This document shows positions 1-7,751 of a DNA stretch of 28,232 bases, piece after piece (positions within the stretch are counted from its first letter, which is position 1; every line of letters begins with the position of its first letter). Origin of the DNA: UBA4744 sp035282865 (GTDB lineage Bacteria; Actinomycetota; Acidimicrobiia; Spongiisociales; UBA4744). The notes beneath the pieces are model-generated. The model saw only the letters and a program-made list of their open reading frames with translations, searched no databases and had not been told where the DNA came from. The position numbers were made by a program, and so were the translations under genes. Location of the stretch: positions 1 to 28,232 of the forward strand of contig DATEVB010000001.1 of assembly GCA_035282865.1 (NCBI GenBank), read 5' to 3'.

Positions 1-255
1 TACGGAGGAGATCTGGCACAGCTCGAGGCGCTGAGCAGTCAATTCATCAGAGAGATCGATGCCGTCGACGGTCTCCAGGCTCGCATATCGGGCGCCCTCG
101 AGGGAACCGCCTGGACGGGGCCGGCCGCCGAGCGCTTCCGCACGCAGTGGGCCCAGGATTTCGTACCTGCTCTGCTGCGCTTGAAAGAAGCTCTGTCGGA
201 TAGTGCCTCCGTGGTCGCCGAACGGCGCCAGGCGATCGAGATGGCAACGAGCTAG
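1..255 (+). CDS. WXG100 family type VII secretion protein (5'-partial)
   Basis: The reading frame is open from the first base to a TAG at 253-255, giving 84 residues with the start codon outside the window. Probably only a few residues are missing, because the visible N-terminus (YGGDLAQL) resembles the usual beginning of such proteins. The central turn W-T-G at visible residues 38-40 lies between two helix-forming stretches, the hallmark of ESAT-6/CFP-10-like (WXG100) proteins. These are small helical hairpins that pair up and are exported by, or help assemble, ESX/type VII secretion. No tyrosine-based C-terminal export signal (YxxxD/E) is visible. The next gene encodes a second protein of this type, followed by an EccC-like ATPase, which supports the call. 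The particular substrate or partner role is inferred from context. Confidence 0.8.
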   Translation, partial: YGGDLAQLEALSSQFIREIDAVDGLQARISGALEGTAWTGPAAERFRTQWAQDFVPALLRLKEALSDSASVVAERRQAIEMATS

Positions 256-295
256 GAGACGACGGCCGATTACAGCAGGCTCCTGGACAGACGTC

Positions 296-613
296 GTGTC
301 GGACCGAGCGGGTTCCCTCGACCGGCTGGCCGGCCGGCTTCTGGTCGAGGCGCGGGTGCTCGACGGCGTCGCCGACACCATCGAGCCACTCATCGGGCGG
401 GTGCGCGGCGCATGGGAGGGCCCGGCGGCGGACCGGCTCGTGTCCGAGCTGGCTGAACGCCGCCGCGAGCTGGGGACGTTGGCCGCCGGTCTGCGAAGCC
501 TGGCCGAGCGTTATTCCGAAGACGCCCGCCGGATTCGAGCGGCTCAAGCCGCGGCCCTGGCACCGGCCAATCCAGACCCGATCCCCAGTGCCGGTGGGAT
601 CTCCTCGTGGTGA
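296..613 (+). CDS. second WXG100-like protein, probable partner of the upstream one
   Basis: This encodes 105 residues from a GTG at 296. I chose this start because it gives the normal WXG100 length; no strong ribosome site precedes it, so the start is uncertain. A W-E-G turn sits at residues 40-42, flanked by an N-terminal helix (about 8-37) and a long C-terminal helix (about 45-85) rich in Arg, Glu and Ala. The tail is short and proline-rich. YSED near residue 85 resembles, but does not match, the YxxxD/E secretion signal. Two adjacent WXG100 genes directly before an EccC ATPase suggest that the products form an ESAT-6/CFP-10-like heterodimer. The stop at 611-613 lies 4 nt before the chosen ATPase start, so the genes are probably cotranscribed and translationally coupled. 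Whether it is a cargo or a structural component cannot be told from sequence. Confidence 0.75.
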   Translation: MSDRAGSLDRLAGRLLVEARVLDGVADTIEPLIGRVRGAWEGPAADRLVSELAERRRELGTLAAGLRSLAERYSEDARRIRAAQAAALAPANPDPIPSAGGISSW

Positions 614-617
614 GCAG

Positions 618-3600
618 ATGACGATGCATCTCGTGTGGCGTTCAGGCGGGCGGGACCAGGATTTCGATGCCGTACTCTCCCCGGACGCGACCGTGGCCGA
701 CCTGCTGGCAGCTTTGGCGGGGACATCGGACGCCTCGATCGCCCACGTAGACGGCGTTGCCGTGCCGACCCGACAACCGATCAACGTAACCGGTCTCTGT
801 GACGGATCTGTGATCTGCTTGGCAGGGCCCGACCCGAGGTCATCGACGCCTGCAGTGGCCGAGATGGGTGTCATCGGCGGACCGCTGGCCGGTGGGCGGT
901 GGCTGCTCGGACCGGGTCGGTATCGGATCGGATCAGACCCTACTTGTGAAATCTGTCTTCCCGCCCCGGGAGTTGATCTGCAGCACGGCGTGATCGCGAT
1001 CGGCTCGTGGGGGGAAGGGTTCTTCGAGCGTGTGGGGAACGGGCCGGTGACGGTCGACGGCGTGTCACCGGCCGGTCGTACCAGGCTGGCCTTCGGTGCC
1101 GTCATCCGGCTCGGGCAGAGCGTCTGGGAGTTCGGTCCGGTCCGCCGGCCCGCCGGGGACGCCATTGGAAAACCAGTTGCCGGGATGTTCAACCGGCCTC
1201 CACGACATCTGCAACCACCGACCCTGGTCCAGGTCGAGGTGCCCGAGCGACCGGCCGAACCCGCCGCCCAGGGGCGACCCGGTTGGGCCACGCTGCTGGT
1301 GCCGCTGGTCATGGGAGGACTGTTCGCGGTGCTCTTCAGTCCGATGATGGCCGCCTTTGCTCTCTTGGGCCCGATGATGATGGTTGCGAATTGGTTTGAA
1401 GATCGGCGGCGGGTGAGAAAGGCACGGAGCAGAGCCACCGCTGAATTCGGTTCCGCTCTGCGTCGCTTCGAACACGATCTCCTCATGGCCGGCGCCGCCC
1501 ATGTCCACTTCCTGCGGGCCAGCCTGACCGAAGCCCCCGAAGTCGTATGGCGTGCGCTGGCGGCCGGCCCGCGGTTGTGGGAACGTCGCCCCGGACACCC
1601 TGACTTCATGATGGTGGCAATCGGGACTGCAACCATCCCCTGGGAACCCGCATTGATCGGGCGGCTCGGCGATGAGGAGACGGCTGCGGTCCTGACCCGA
1701 TGTGCACGACTCGACGATGCGCCCGTTGGGATTGAACTCACCCGTGGCACGGTCCTCGGCATCGCCGGCTGTCGCCACCAAGCGCTCGGGATGGCCCGGT
1801 GGGTCGTCACCCAGGTGTCGGTCCATCAAGGCCCGGCCGACGTCAGGGTCGGGATCATCACCGATCGTCCCGAAGACTGGGACTGGGCGAAATGGCTCCC
1901 GCATACCGCCACCGACCCGACGTCCGGAAGGCGACTGTTGGCCGCCACTCCCGCCGATGTCGACGAGGTCCTGACGCACCTCGCCGCCGGAAGTCCACCG
2001 GGGAGACCGCCCGATCCCCTGACGGTGCTGATCGTCGATACCGACACGCTCGACCCACTCCGTCGATCTAGATTGCGCAGTGTTCAAGCAGGCTGCGGGG
2101 CTCCCGTGGCAGGTGTGGTGATTGCGCCCACGCGCACCGGCCTGCCGGGCCTCTGCAACGTTGTGGTCGAGATCCCGGACGCCGGGGAGACGATCACCTG
2201 CCGGTTCCCTGCCGGCGGCCAAGCGGTCACCGATCTCACCCCGATCGGCCTGCCGGCGGAGATCGCCCACGAGTGTTCCCGGGCCCTCGCACGACTCAAG
2301 GATCCGGAGATCGTGGAGGAAGGCTCCGATTTGCCGGATCTGGTGGCACTGGCCGACCTCATCGGCCCGGCGCCATTCTCTGCCCAGGCTGTTCTGGACC
2401 GATGGGATAACGCAGGTCCGGATCCGCAAACCGCCGGTGCGATCGGCGTCACCGAACGGGGACCACTCGTGATTGATCTGGTGAGCGATGGCCCACACGG
2501 ATTGATCGCCGGCACGACCGGGTCGGGGAAGAGCGAATTGCTCCGCAGTCTCATCGTCTCGCTGGCTGCATCGGTTGGACCTGATCACCTCAACTTCGCA
2601 CTCATCGACTACAAAGGTGGCAGCGCCTTCGATGCCTGCGCCCGCTTGCCCCACGTGGTCGGGGTGGTGACAGATCTCGACCCCCACCTGGGCCGGAGGG
2701 CCCTCATCTGCCTCGAGGCGGAACTGAGGTACCGGGAAGCCATGTTCCGGGAGGTGGGAGCGGCCGACCTGCCCGAATATCTGGTGGATGTACCCGACCA
2801 CCCTCTCCCCAGGTTGCTGGTGGTCATCGACGAGTTTGCCGCAATGGCTGCCGAGATGCCCGGTTTCGTGCCATCACTCGTGGATATCGCCCGGCGGGGA
2901 AGGAGCCTGGGCGTGCATCTTGTGCTGGCTACCCAGCGCCCGGCCGGGGTGATCGGCGACAACATTCGCGCCAACACCAATTTGCGGGTGGCGCTGCGAG
3001 TCCACGACGCGGCAGATTCGTGGGACGTCCTCGATGATCACGTGGCGGCCACCATCCCCCGAGGCCGAGCGGGCCGGGGTTACGTGCGGCTGGGTCCGGG
3101 CGAGTTGATTCCGTTTCAAGCCGCTCTGGTCAGTATGAGCAACCGTCTTGGCGAGACCGTCCCGGTTGCCGTGCGTCCGTTCCGGTTCGAATGGGAGCCG
3201 CAGGATGCCATGAGCGAAGAGGAAGGTGGCGAGGATGTGCCCACCGACCTCGACCGACTCGTCGACGCCATCACCAATGCCGCCCGGCAAGCCGGAATGC
3301 CCCCACCCCGCTCGCTCTGGCCTCCCGCACTTCCGGAGCGTCTACCGTTGACGACGATCATCGACACACCTGGAGGCGCCGGGCGGCGGTGGGCGCCGCT
3401 GGGACTGGTCGACGAGCCCCATCTGCAGCGACAATCGGTCTGGGGGTGGGAGGGCAATAATCTCCTCCTCTACGGGAGGCCGGGAAGTGGGCCCGCCGGG
3501 GCCCTGCTCACGTTGGGAAGCTCTCTGGCCGCGAGGTTTCAGCCGGACCGACTGCACATCTACGCGCTGGATTTCGGTACCCGGATCCTCGCTCGCCTGG

Positions 3601-4769
3601 AGGGACTGCCGCAAGTGGGGAGTGTGATCGGTCCCGCTGATCGTGAGCGTCAGGTACGGTTGCTCCGATACCTGCAGGAAGAAGTGGCCCTTCGTCGGGC
3701 AGGGGACCCCGGTGACCGGCCGACGGTCTTGTTGCTTCTCGACAATTACGGGGGGTTTGCGGCCGCGTACGATCAACCGGCCGATCTCGTCTATCGCGAT
3801 GCAGTGCGGCGGATTGTCGCGGACGGCCCGGGCGTCGGGGTCTTCACTGCCATGAGCGCCGACCAGGCCGCCGCAGTTCCTTCCAACCTCGCCGCCCTGA
3901 TACCCGAGAAACTCGTTTTTCAGATGGCCGACCTCTTCGACTACGCCGCGCTCGGCCTGCCCAACCGCCAGCTACCGGACCTGCCAAATGGGCGAGCCGT
4001 GCAGGTCGGTAGCAGTCTCGTTGTGCAGATGGCAGAGGTCTCTGGGCCGGATCTGGGCAGGATTGCGGCCCGGTCGGCCTCCAGTGGAGTGACGGCGGTC
4101 AGGATCGGGGTGCTCCCTCATCGGTCGGAAGTTGCCGACATCGTCGACCGAGCCTCGGTGCAAGATCGGGAGTGGTTCCTCCCCATCGGCATCGGCGACC
4201 GGCGGCTCGAACCGGTCGGTTGGCGCCTCGGGGAGAGCGATCATGTTCTGGTCGCCGGGCCGGCGAAGTCGGGCAAGAGCACCGCATTGCTGGCCATCTC
4301 TGTCATCGTCGCCAACCATCGACCCGATGTGACCATCACCGCCTTGGCACCGCGGCGGTCCCCGCTGTGGGAGGCTCCGCAGGTAGCGACCCTCGTCACA
4401 GATCCGGATGAACTCGAGCTGGCGGTGCAGGGGATCCTCGACGATGCATCCCCGCACCTGGTCCTCGTCGACGATGCCGACGACCTGACCGACCCCGGGG
4501 GTGCGCTGCTGGGACTCATCCGCCAGCGTCGTCCCAACATTCGGGTTGTGGGAGCGGGCCGGGCCGACGCACTTCGTTCGATGTACGGACACTGGACCCA
4601 GGAGTTGCGGCGCAGCAGGCAGGGGATTGCACTCCGTCCGCAGGCCGAGGTGGATGGTGATCTGTGGCATACGGCTCTTCCCCGGCATGGACCACCCCTT
4701 CGCTTACCCGGCCGCGGCTATCTGATCAGCGAGGGCGGAGTCGAGCTTGTGCAGGTCGCACACCCGTGA
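618..4769 (+). CDS. EccC/EssC-type FtsK/SpoIIIE ATPase with FHA-like domain (type VII secretion motor)
   Basis: This is a 1383-residue membrane ATPase that would power WXG100-protein export. In order there is a small N-terminal domain that may have a ubiquitin-like fold (about 1-75), an FHA-like domain (about 85-180, with GRYRIGSDPTCEICL at its start) and two hydrophobic segments (about 225-241 and 243-260). Three FtsK/SpoIIIE-type modules follow. Module 1 has an intact Walker A (GTTGSGKS, 632-639) and Walker B (LLVVIDEF, about 733-740). Module 2 has a degenerate P-loop (GRPGSGPAG, 953-961) lacking the lysine. Module 3 has GPAKSGKS at 1214-1221 and a VLVDDADDL Walker B. Mycobacterial EccC proteins lack the FHA part, whereas Firmicutes EssC carries FHA domains, so the architecture is closer to EssC. 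I chose ATG 618, just after the upstream stop; an in-frame GTG at 588 would overlap the previous gene and ATG 624 is also possible. Confidence 0.9.
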   Translation: MTMHLVWRSGGRDQDFDAVLSPDATVADLLAALAGTSDASIAHVDGVAVPTRQPINVTGLCDGSVICLAGPDPRSSTPAVAEMGVIGGPLAGGRWLLGPGRYRIGSDPTCEICLPAPGVDLQHGVIAIGSWGEGFFERVGNGPVTVDGVSPAGRTRLAFGAVIRLGQSVWEFGPVRRPAGDAIGKPVAGMFNRPPRHLQPPTLVQVEVPERPAEPAAQGRPGWATLLVPLVMGGLFAVLFSPMMAAFALLGPMMMVANWFEDRRRVRKARSRATAEFGSALRRFEHDLLMAGAAHVHFLRASLTEAPEVVWRALAAGPRLWERRPGHPDFMMVAIGTATIPWEPALIGRLGDEETAAVLTRCARLDDAPVGIELTRGTVLGIAGCRHQALGMARWVVTQVSVHQGPADVRVGIITDRPEDWDWAKWLPHTATDPTSGRRLLAATPADVDEVLTHLAAGSPPGRPPDPLTVLIVDTDTLDPLRRSRLRSVQAGCGAPVAGVVIAPTRTGLPGLCNVVVEIPDAGETITCRFPAGGQAVTDLTPIGLPAEIAHECSRALARLKDPEIVEEGSDLPDLVALADLIGPAPFSAQAVLDRWDNAGPDPQTAGAIGVTERGPLVIDLVSDGPHGLIAGTTGSGKSELLRSLIVSLAASVGPDHLNFALIDYKGGSAFDACARLPHVVGVVTDLDPHLGRRALICLEAELRYREAMFREVGAADLPEYLVDVPDHPLPRLLVVIDEFAAMAAEMPGFVPSLVDIARRGRSLGVHLVLATQRPAGVIGDNIRANTNLRVALRVHDAADSWDVLDDHVAATIPRGRAGRGYVRLGPGELIPFQAALVSMSNRLGETVPVAVRPFRFEWEPQDAMSEEEGGEDVPTDLDRLVDAITNAARQAGMPPPRSLWPPALPERLPLTTIIDTPGGAGRRWAPLGLVDEPHLQRQSVWGWEGNNLLLYGRPGSGPAGALLTLGSSLAARFQPDRLHIYALDFGTRILARLEGLPQVGSVIGPADRERQVRLLRYLQEEVALRRAGDPGDRPTVLLLLDNYGGFAAAYDQPADLVYRDAVRRIVADGPGVGVFTAMSADQAAAVPSNLAALIPEKLVFQMADLFDYAALGLPNRQLPDLPNGRAVQVGSSLVVQMAEVSGPDLGRIAARSASSGVTAVRIGVLPHRSEVADIVDRASVQDREWFLPIGIGDRRLEPVGWRLGESDHVLVAGPAKSGKSTALLAISVIVANHRPDVTITALAPRRSPLWEAPQVATLVTDPDELELAVQGILDDASPHLVLVDDADDLTDPGGALLGLIRQRRPNIRVVGAGRADALRSMYGHWTQELRRSRQGIALRPQAEVDGDLWHTALPRHGPPLRLPGRGYLISEGGVELVQVAHP

Positions 4770-4809
4770 GGTAGGTACGATTGCGGTCGGTGTCGGACAA
4801 GGAGAGAAC

Positions 4810-5034
4810 GTGCGCGTGCGAATCGGAATCGGTGATACGTCTCGGGAGATCGAATTAGACGTTGGCGATGCGGACGCCCTCATTGCCGAGATCGAGGAAG
4901 CGTTCAGCGGAGAGAAAGCGATACTCTGGTTCACCGATATTGGGGACCGGCGCATAGGCGTGCCTGTTCGGAGCATCGCCTACGTCGAAATGGAGCCCGA
5001 GCAACGGGTGTCGGTCGGGTTCAAATCGCCGTGA
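4810..5034 (+). CDS. DUF3107 family protein
   Basis: This is a small protein of 74 residues starting at GTG 4810, with AAGGAG at 4799-4804 at good spacing. The pattern, an N-terminal VRIGIGDTSREIELDV strand pair, a short acidic helix, then DRRIGVPVRSIAYVEM and a final VGFKSP, matches the DUF3107 proteins I know from actinobacterial genomes. Their function is unknown, and the family is usually a short, soluble, probably beta-rich protein. A possible -10 box (TACGAT, 4776-4781) lies just upstream, so it may have its own promoter despite following the secretion ATPase by only 40 nt. Nothing in the sequence ties it functionally to secretion. A hairpin directly after the stop codon probably ends transcription. 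Confidence 0.8.
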   Translation: MRVRIGIGDTSREIELDVGDADALIAEIEEAFSGEKAILWFTDIGDRRIGVPVRSIAYVEMEPEQRVSVGFKSP

Positions 5035-5037
5035 CGC

Positions 5038-5066
5038 GGAGAACCGGTGCACAGAGCACCGGCTCC
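5038..5066. terminator. hairpin between convergent DUF3107 and whiB genes
   Basis: A perfect inverted repeat CCGGTGC (5044-5050) / GCACCGG (5056-5062) with a 5-nt loop is extended by GGAG/CTCC across a two-base bulge. No T-run follows on either strand, which is common for actinobacterial hairpins. It sits between two converging genes, so it could terminate both. Confidence 0.6.
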
Positions 5067-5088
5067 CCGGCTAGCGACGGGTGTTCGA

Positions 5089-5355
5089 TCAGACGGCGCG
5101 ACGACGGCGTTCGGCGAGCCACCGCTTGCGGAGACGCCGCCGCTCATCCTCAGCGTATCCGCCCCACACCCCTGCTTCCTGATTGGATTCGAGGGCGTAC
5201 TGGAGGCATTCCTCCTGAACAGAACACTGCGCACAAATGGCCTTTGCGGCCGAGATGTGATCGAGAGCAGGCCCGGTAGTTCCTACGGGAAAGAACAACG
5301 ACGGCTCAGAGTCGCGGCATGCCGACATCTGCCGCCATTCGGTCATGGTTAACAC
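5089..5355 (-). CDS. WhiB family iron-sulfur transcriptional regulator
   Basis: This is an 88-residue WhiB-like protein. The four cysteines that bind a [4Fe-4S] cluster are present (C13, C41, C44, C50, in the arrangement C-x27-C-x2-C-x5-C), followed by the G-V-W-G-G turn at 62-66 and an Arg/Lys-rich C-terminal tail thought to contact DNA. WhiB proteins act with the primary sigma factor and respond to NO, oxygen or redox state. The short, simple architecture recalls WhiB1 or WhiB2, but I cannot assign a subgroup. The start is probably GTG at 5355, which has GGGG 6 nt upstream; ATG at 5346 is the alternative. Upstream, shared with the divergent phosphodiesterase gene, lies a perfect CRP-type palindrome (5381-5398), so cAMP-dependent control is likely by analogy with mycobacterial whiB1. 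Confidence 0.92.
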   Translation of the reverse strand: MLTMTEWRQMSACRDSEPSLFFPVGTTGPALDHISAAKAICAQCSVQEECLQYALESNQEAGVWGGYAEDERRRLRKRWLAERRRRAV

Positions 5356-5380
5356 GGAAAACCCCTACAAAACGTAAAGA

Positions 5381-5398
5381 TTGTGATTTGCTTCACAA
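5381..5398. promoter_or_regulatory. CRP/GlxR-type operator palindrome
   Basis: TTGTGA-TTTGCT-TCACAA is a perfect inverted repeat with 6-bp arms and exactly matches TGTGA-N6-TCACA, the consensus of actinobacterial and enterobacterial cAMP receptor proteins. It lies 26 nt upstream of the whiB start on the minus strand and 38 nt upstream of the TTG start of the + strand phosphodiesterase gene. A weak whiB promoter (TTGTGA, then TACGTT after 16 nt on the minus strand) would overlap it, so binding could block or tune that promoter. Confidence 0.75.
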
Positions 5399-5435
5399 AA
5401 GATAACTGCCGCGATCAGGGTAGGCAAGGGATATT

Positions 5436-6170
5436 TTGAAAGATGTGAACAAGGCTTCTGCTTTTTCGAGCCTGATCGTCGGGCACCGCGGATTGCCGCT
5501 GGAATACGGCGACAATACCAAAGAAGGCATCCTGGCGGCTGCCGCCGTTTGCGACATGGTCGAGTTCGATGTGCGCCGCACGCGGGATGGAGTTGCCGTA
5601 CTGGCCCACGACGGGCACCTCGGCGGAACCGCCATCGTCGACATGGACTGGTCGGCATTGGCCGAGTTTGATGTTGGCGGTGGCCTGGGTCCGGCCCGGC
5701 TCGACGATGTGCTGCAAGCAGCCGGCGGGTTTCCGTTCAACTTCGAGATCAAGAACTCTCCAGAGGACTCAGATTTCGACGAGACGTTCGCGTTTGCTCG
5801 TGAAGTGGCCGGCCGGGCCTCGCCGCGCGACGTGGTTACCAGTTTCCACTGGCCGACCGTCGACGCAGTGCGGGGCGCATATCCGCAGCTGGCAACCGGG
5901 TTACTGGTCGATCTCGATGGGTCGCTCGAAGCGGCCGCTGCCTGGGCAAACCGGGCGGGTCATCGGGTGATTGCCCCGCATTGGTGGCTGCTCGGGGACC
6001 AACCGGCCGCCAGGATCGCCGACCTCTCCGGGATGGGACTACGCGTTCTCGTCTGGACGGTGAATGACGAAGGAATGGCCCGCAGGGTGGCGGCCGGCGG
6101 CGCGGCGGCGATCATCACAGATGATCCGATCAGGATCGGATCCGCCCTGCACGGGGAGGAGGCAGGATGA
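5436..6170 (+). CDS. glycerophosphodiester phosphodiesterase
   Basis: This 244-residue protein of the GDPD family hydrolyses glycerophosphodiesters to glycerol-3-phosphate and an alcohol, a step in phospholipid turnover. The family signature is visible: H17-R18-G19, N27-T28, then the metal-binding E43-x-D45 and H58 in LAHDG, followed by FEIKN and WTVND further down the TIM barrel. No signal peptide is seen, so it is probably cytoplasmic. The start is TTG 5436, with AGGG 5 nt upstream; GTG 5445 is an alternative with poorer spacing. It is the first gene of an operon in which the next gene starts inside its stop codon (ATGA). A CRP-type palindrome lies upstream. ugpQ and glpQ are the usual names for this family, but I do not assign one. 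Confidence 0.9.
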   Translation: MKDVNKASAFSSLIVGHRGLPLEYGDNTKEGILAAAAVCDMVEFDVRRTRDGVAVLAHDGHLGGTAIVDMDWSALAEFDVGGGLGPARLDDVLQAAGGFPFNFEIKNSPEDSDFDETFAFAREVAGRASPRDVVTSFHWPTVDAVRGAYPQLATGLLVDLDGSLEAAAAWANRAGHRVIAPHWWLLGDQPAARIADLSGMGLRVLVWTVNDEGMARRVAAGGAAAIITDDPIRIGSALHGEEAG

Positions 6171-6628
6171 GTATCAAGGAAGAGCTGGCTGCGGAGCTGC
6201 GGGAAGCCATACGCTCGGGCGACCATCGCCGTCGCGAGGTGGTTCGCGAGATCGAGACCCAGGTGTCTCGAAAGCGGGCTGAGCCCGGTTTCGTGGGACA
6301 GGTCGACGACGACGTCTACCTCGAGATCATGGGCAGCTTCGCCAAGAAGATGGACAAGGCGGCCAGCGAGTACGACGGCTTCGGCGAACGCGGCGCGGCC
6401 ATGGCGGCCAAGTTGCGGTGGGAGGTTGGCTACCTGTCCCGATGGCTGCCGACCAAACTCTCCGAGGAGGAAACTCGCAAGGTCGTACGAGCGGCCATCG
6501 CAGAGTTGGGATCCGACGACCCGAAGATGGCGGGCCGTGTGGTCGGTCACCTCATGAAGTCGATGGGTGAGGACCTCGACGGTGGCTTGGTCAACCGGGT
6601 GGTCCGGGAAGAACTCGAAACCGGGTGA
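6167..6628 (+). CDS. GatB/YqeY domain-containing protein
   Basis: The protein has 153 residues, the normal length for stand-alone YqeY proteins. It begins MSIKEELAAELREAIRSGD and continues with helical segments including YLSRWLPTKLSEEE and a C-terminal MKSMGEDLDGGLVNRVVREEL, which follow the usual YqeY pattern (YLP-x-x-LSEEE, then a GxxMxxLMxxxxGxxDG-like region). The domain is related to the C-terminal tRNA-binding part of the GatB/GatE amidotransferase subunits. The role of the free-standing protein is not settled. A strong ribosome site (GGGAGGAGG, 6154-6162) precedes ATG 6167. The start overlaps the upstream stop by 4 nt and its own stop overlaps the ligase start, which indicates a tightly coupled operon. 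Confidence 0.88.
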   Translation: MSIKEELAAELREAIRSGDHRRREVVREIETQVSRKRAEPGFVGQVDDDVYLEIMGSFAKKMDKAASEYDGFGERGAAMAAKLRWEVGYLSRWLPTKLSEEETRKVVRAAIAELGSDDPKMAGRVVGHLMKSMGEDLDGGLVNRVVREELETG

Positions 6629-7578
6629 CGATTCCTCGGTTCGAGCCGATGCTGGCCACTTCGTGGCGATCGCCCTTTTCGGACCCGGGATGGCTGTTTG
6701 AGGTGAAGTGGGACGGCGTGAGGACCATCCTCACCTGGGACGGTAGTTCTCTCGCTCTGCGGTCCCGGCGCGGTCGCGACGTGACGGCCGCTTACCCCGA
6801 ATTGAGCGGGTTCGCCCCGCCCGCGGCGTGCGTTCTCGATGGTGAGATCGTTGCGTTTGACGAAGCGGGCCGTCCTTCGTTCGGGGCGCTCCAGAAGCGG
6901 ATGAACGTTGCAGGAGGGGTGAAGGCAGTTGAGGCGGCGCGCACCAACCCGGTGACGTACGTCGTCTTCGATCTACTCTTCGACGGCGAAGATGTGACAC
7001 GCCGACCGATCGAGACGCGATTGGAACGCCTGGCGGCCATCGACCTGCCGGCTCCCCTGGTGAGCTCGGAGGTGATACCAGGAGAGGGCGAAGCATTGTA
7101 TGGAGCCGTAGTCGATCGGGGCCTCGAGGGTATCGTGGCCAAGCGGCGCGGCTCGCTCTACCGGCCTGGCGTGCGGTCACCGGACTGGCGAAAGGTTCCC
7201 TGCCTGCGGATGATCCGGGCGATGGTCGGGGGGTTCACCCGGGGTGAAGGCGGCCGGAACGGTACCTTCGGGTCGCTGGTGCTCGGCCTGTGGGACGGCA
7301 CCAGCCTGCGGTGGATCGGCTCGGTCGGCACCGGGTTTGAAGACGCTGCTCTGCCGGCCATCCGCGCGGCGTTGGATGAGATGACCGTCGGCGAAAGCCC
7401 GTTCCGGTCTGATCCCGAACTCCCTGCCGCCGCCACCTGGGTGTCTCCTCACCTCGTGGCCAGAATCGAGTTCAAGGAGTGGACAACTGCCGGGCGTATG
7501 CGTGCCCCTTCGTTCAAGGGATTCACCTCGGAACCGCCGGAAGAGATCACCTGGGCAGCCGAGGGACCGGGGCAGTGA
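6625..7578 (+). CDS. ATP-dependent DNA ligase (LigD/LigC-type catalytic core)
   Basis: This is a 317-residue nucleotidyltransferase plus OB-fold core without the polymerase or nuclease domains of full LigD. Motif I is E-V-K-W-D-G-V-R with the adenylated lysine at K28; VLDGEIVAFD is motif III and LEGIVAKRR is motif IV. Motif V reads DWRKVPCL, so the second lysine of the usual W-x-K-x-K is a proline. The OB domain runs from about 200 to 300. It would seal DNA nicks using ATP, and with Ku encoded just downstream on the other strand it probably serves bacterial non-homologous end joining. The start is GTG 6625, overlapping the YqeY stop (GTGA). No strong ribosome site is seen, so translational coupling is likely. 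Confidence 0.9.
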   Translation: MTIPRFEPMLATSWRSPFSDPGWLFEVKWDGVRTILTWDGSSLALRSRRGRDVTAAYPELSGFAPPAACVLDGEIVAFDEAGRPSFGALQKRMNVAGGVKAVEAARTNPVTYVVFDLLFDGEDVTRRPIETRLERLAAIDLPAPLVSSEVIPGEGEALYGAVVDRGLEGIVAKRRGSLYRPGVRSPDWRKVPCLRMIRAMVGGFTRGEGGRNGTFGSLVLGLWDGTSLRWIGSVGTGFEDAALPAIRAALDEMTVGESPFRSDPELPAAATWVSPHLVARIEFKEWTTAGRMRAPSFKGFTSEPPEEITWAAEGPGQ

Positions 7579-7613
7579 GCCGCTTGCGGTGAGCAGTTCG
7601 CAGTGGGTGGTGG
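7572..7613 (+). repeat. degenerate 14-nt tandem repeat, three units
   Basis: Three consecutive 14-nt units can be read: GCAGTGAGCCGCTT, GCGGTGAGCAGTTC and GCAGTGGGTGGTGG. The first contains the ligase stop codon. The second differs at only two positions from a unit at 8580-8593 on the other side of ku (GAGGTGAGAAGTTC). Confidence 0.5.
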
Positions 7614-7647
7614 TCGGACCTTTGGTTGGCGGGAACGGGCCGCCCTT

Positions 7648-7673
7648 TGGCTTGGTTCCATCCAGCCAAGCCA
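7648..7673. terminator. hairpin between convergent ligase and ku genes
   Basis: TGGCTTGG (7648-7655) and CCAAGCCA (7666-7673) form a perfect 8-bp inverted repeat with a 10-nt loop. A second hairpin (AGCCGGC, gta, GCCGGCT; 7752-7768) lies closer to the ku stop. Neither has a T-run. Between two converging genes, both are reasonable terminators. Confidence 0.5.
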
Positions 7674-7751
7674 CCTTCCCCAATATTGCCGACTTTGTTG
7701 GCCAGGGGTGAGGGAAAGACCCCGAGCTTCAGACCTTTGACCTCTAACCGG

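Noticed and set aside
47..1810. Long minus-strand open frame (587 codons) opposite the WXG100 and EccC genes
   Set aside because: It covers three supported + strand genes, has no recognisable domain and is rich in Arg, Pro and Ser, as expected from the antisense of GC-rich coding DNA.
1065..2801. Long minus-strand open frame inside the secretion ATPase gene
   Set aside because: It lies entirely opposite the EccC-like coding sequence and shows no domain-like pattern.
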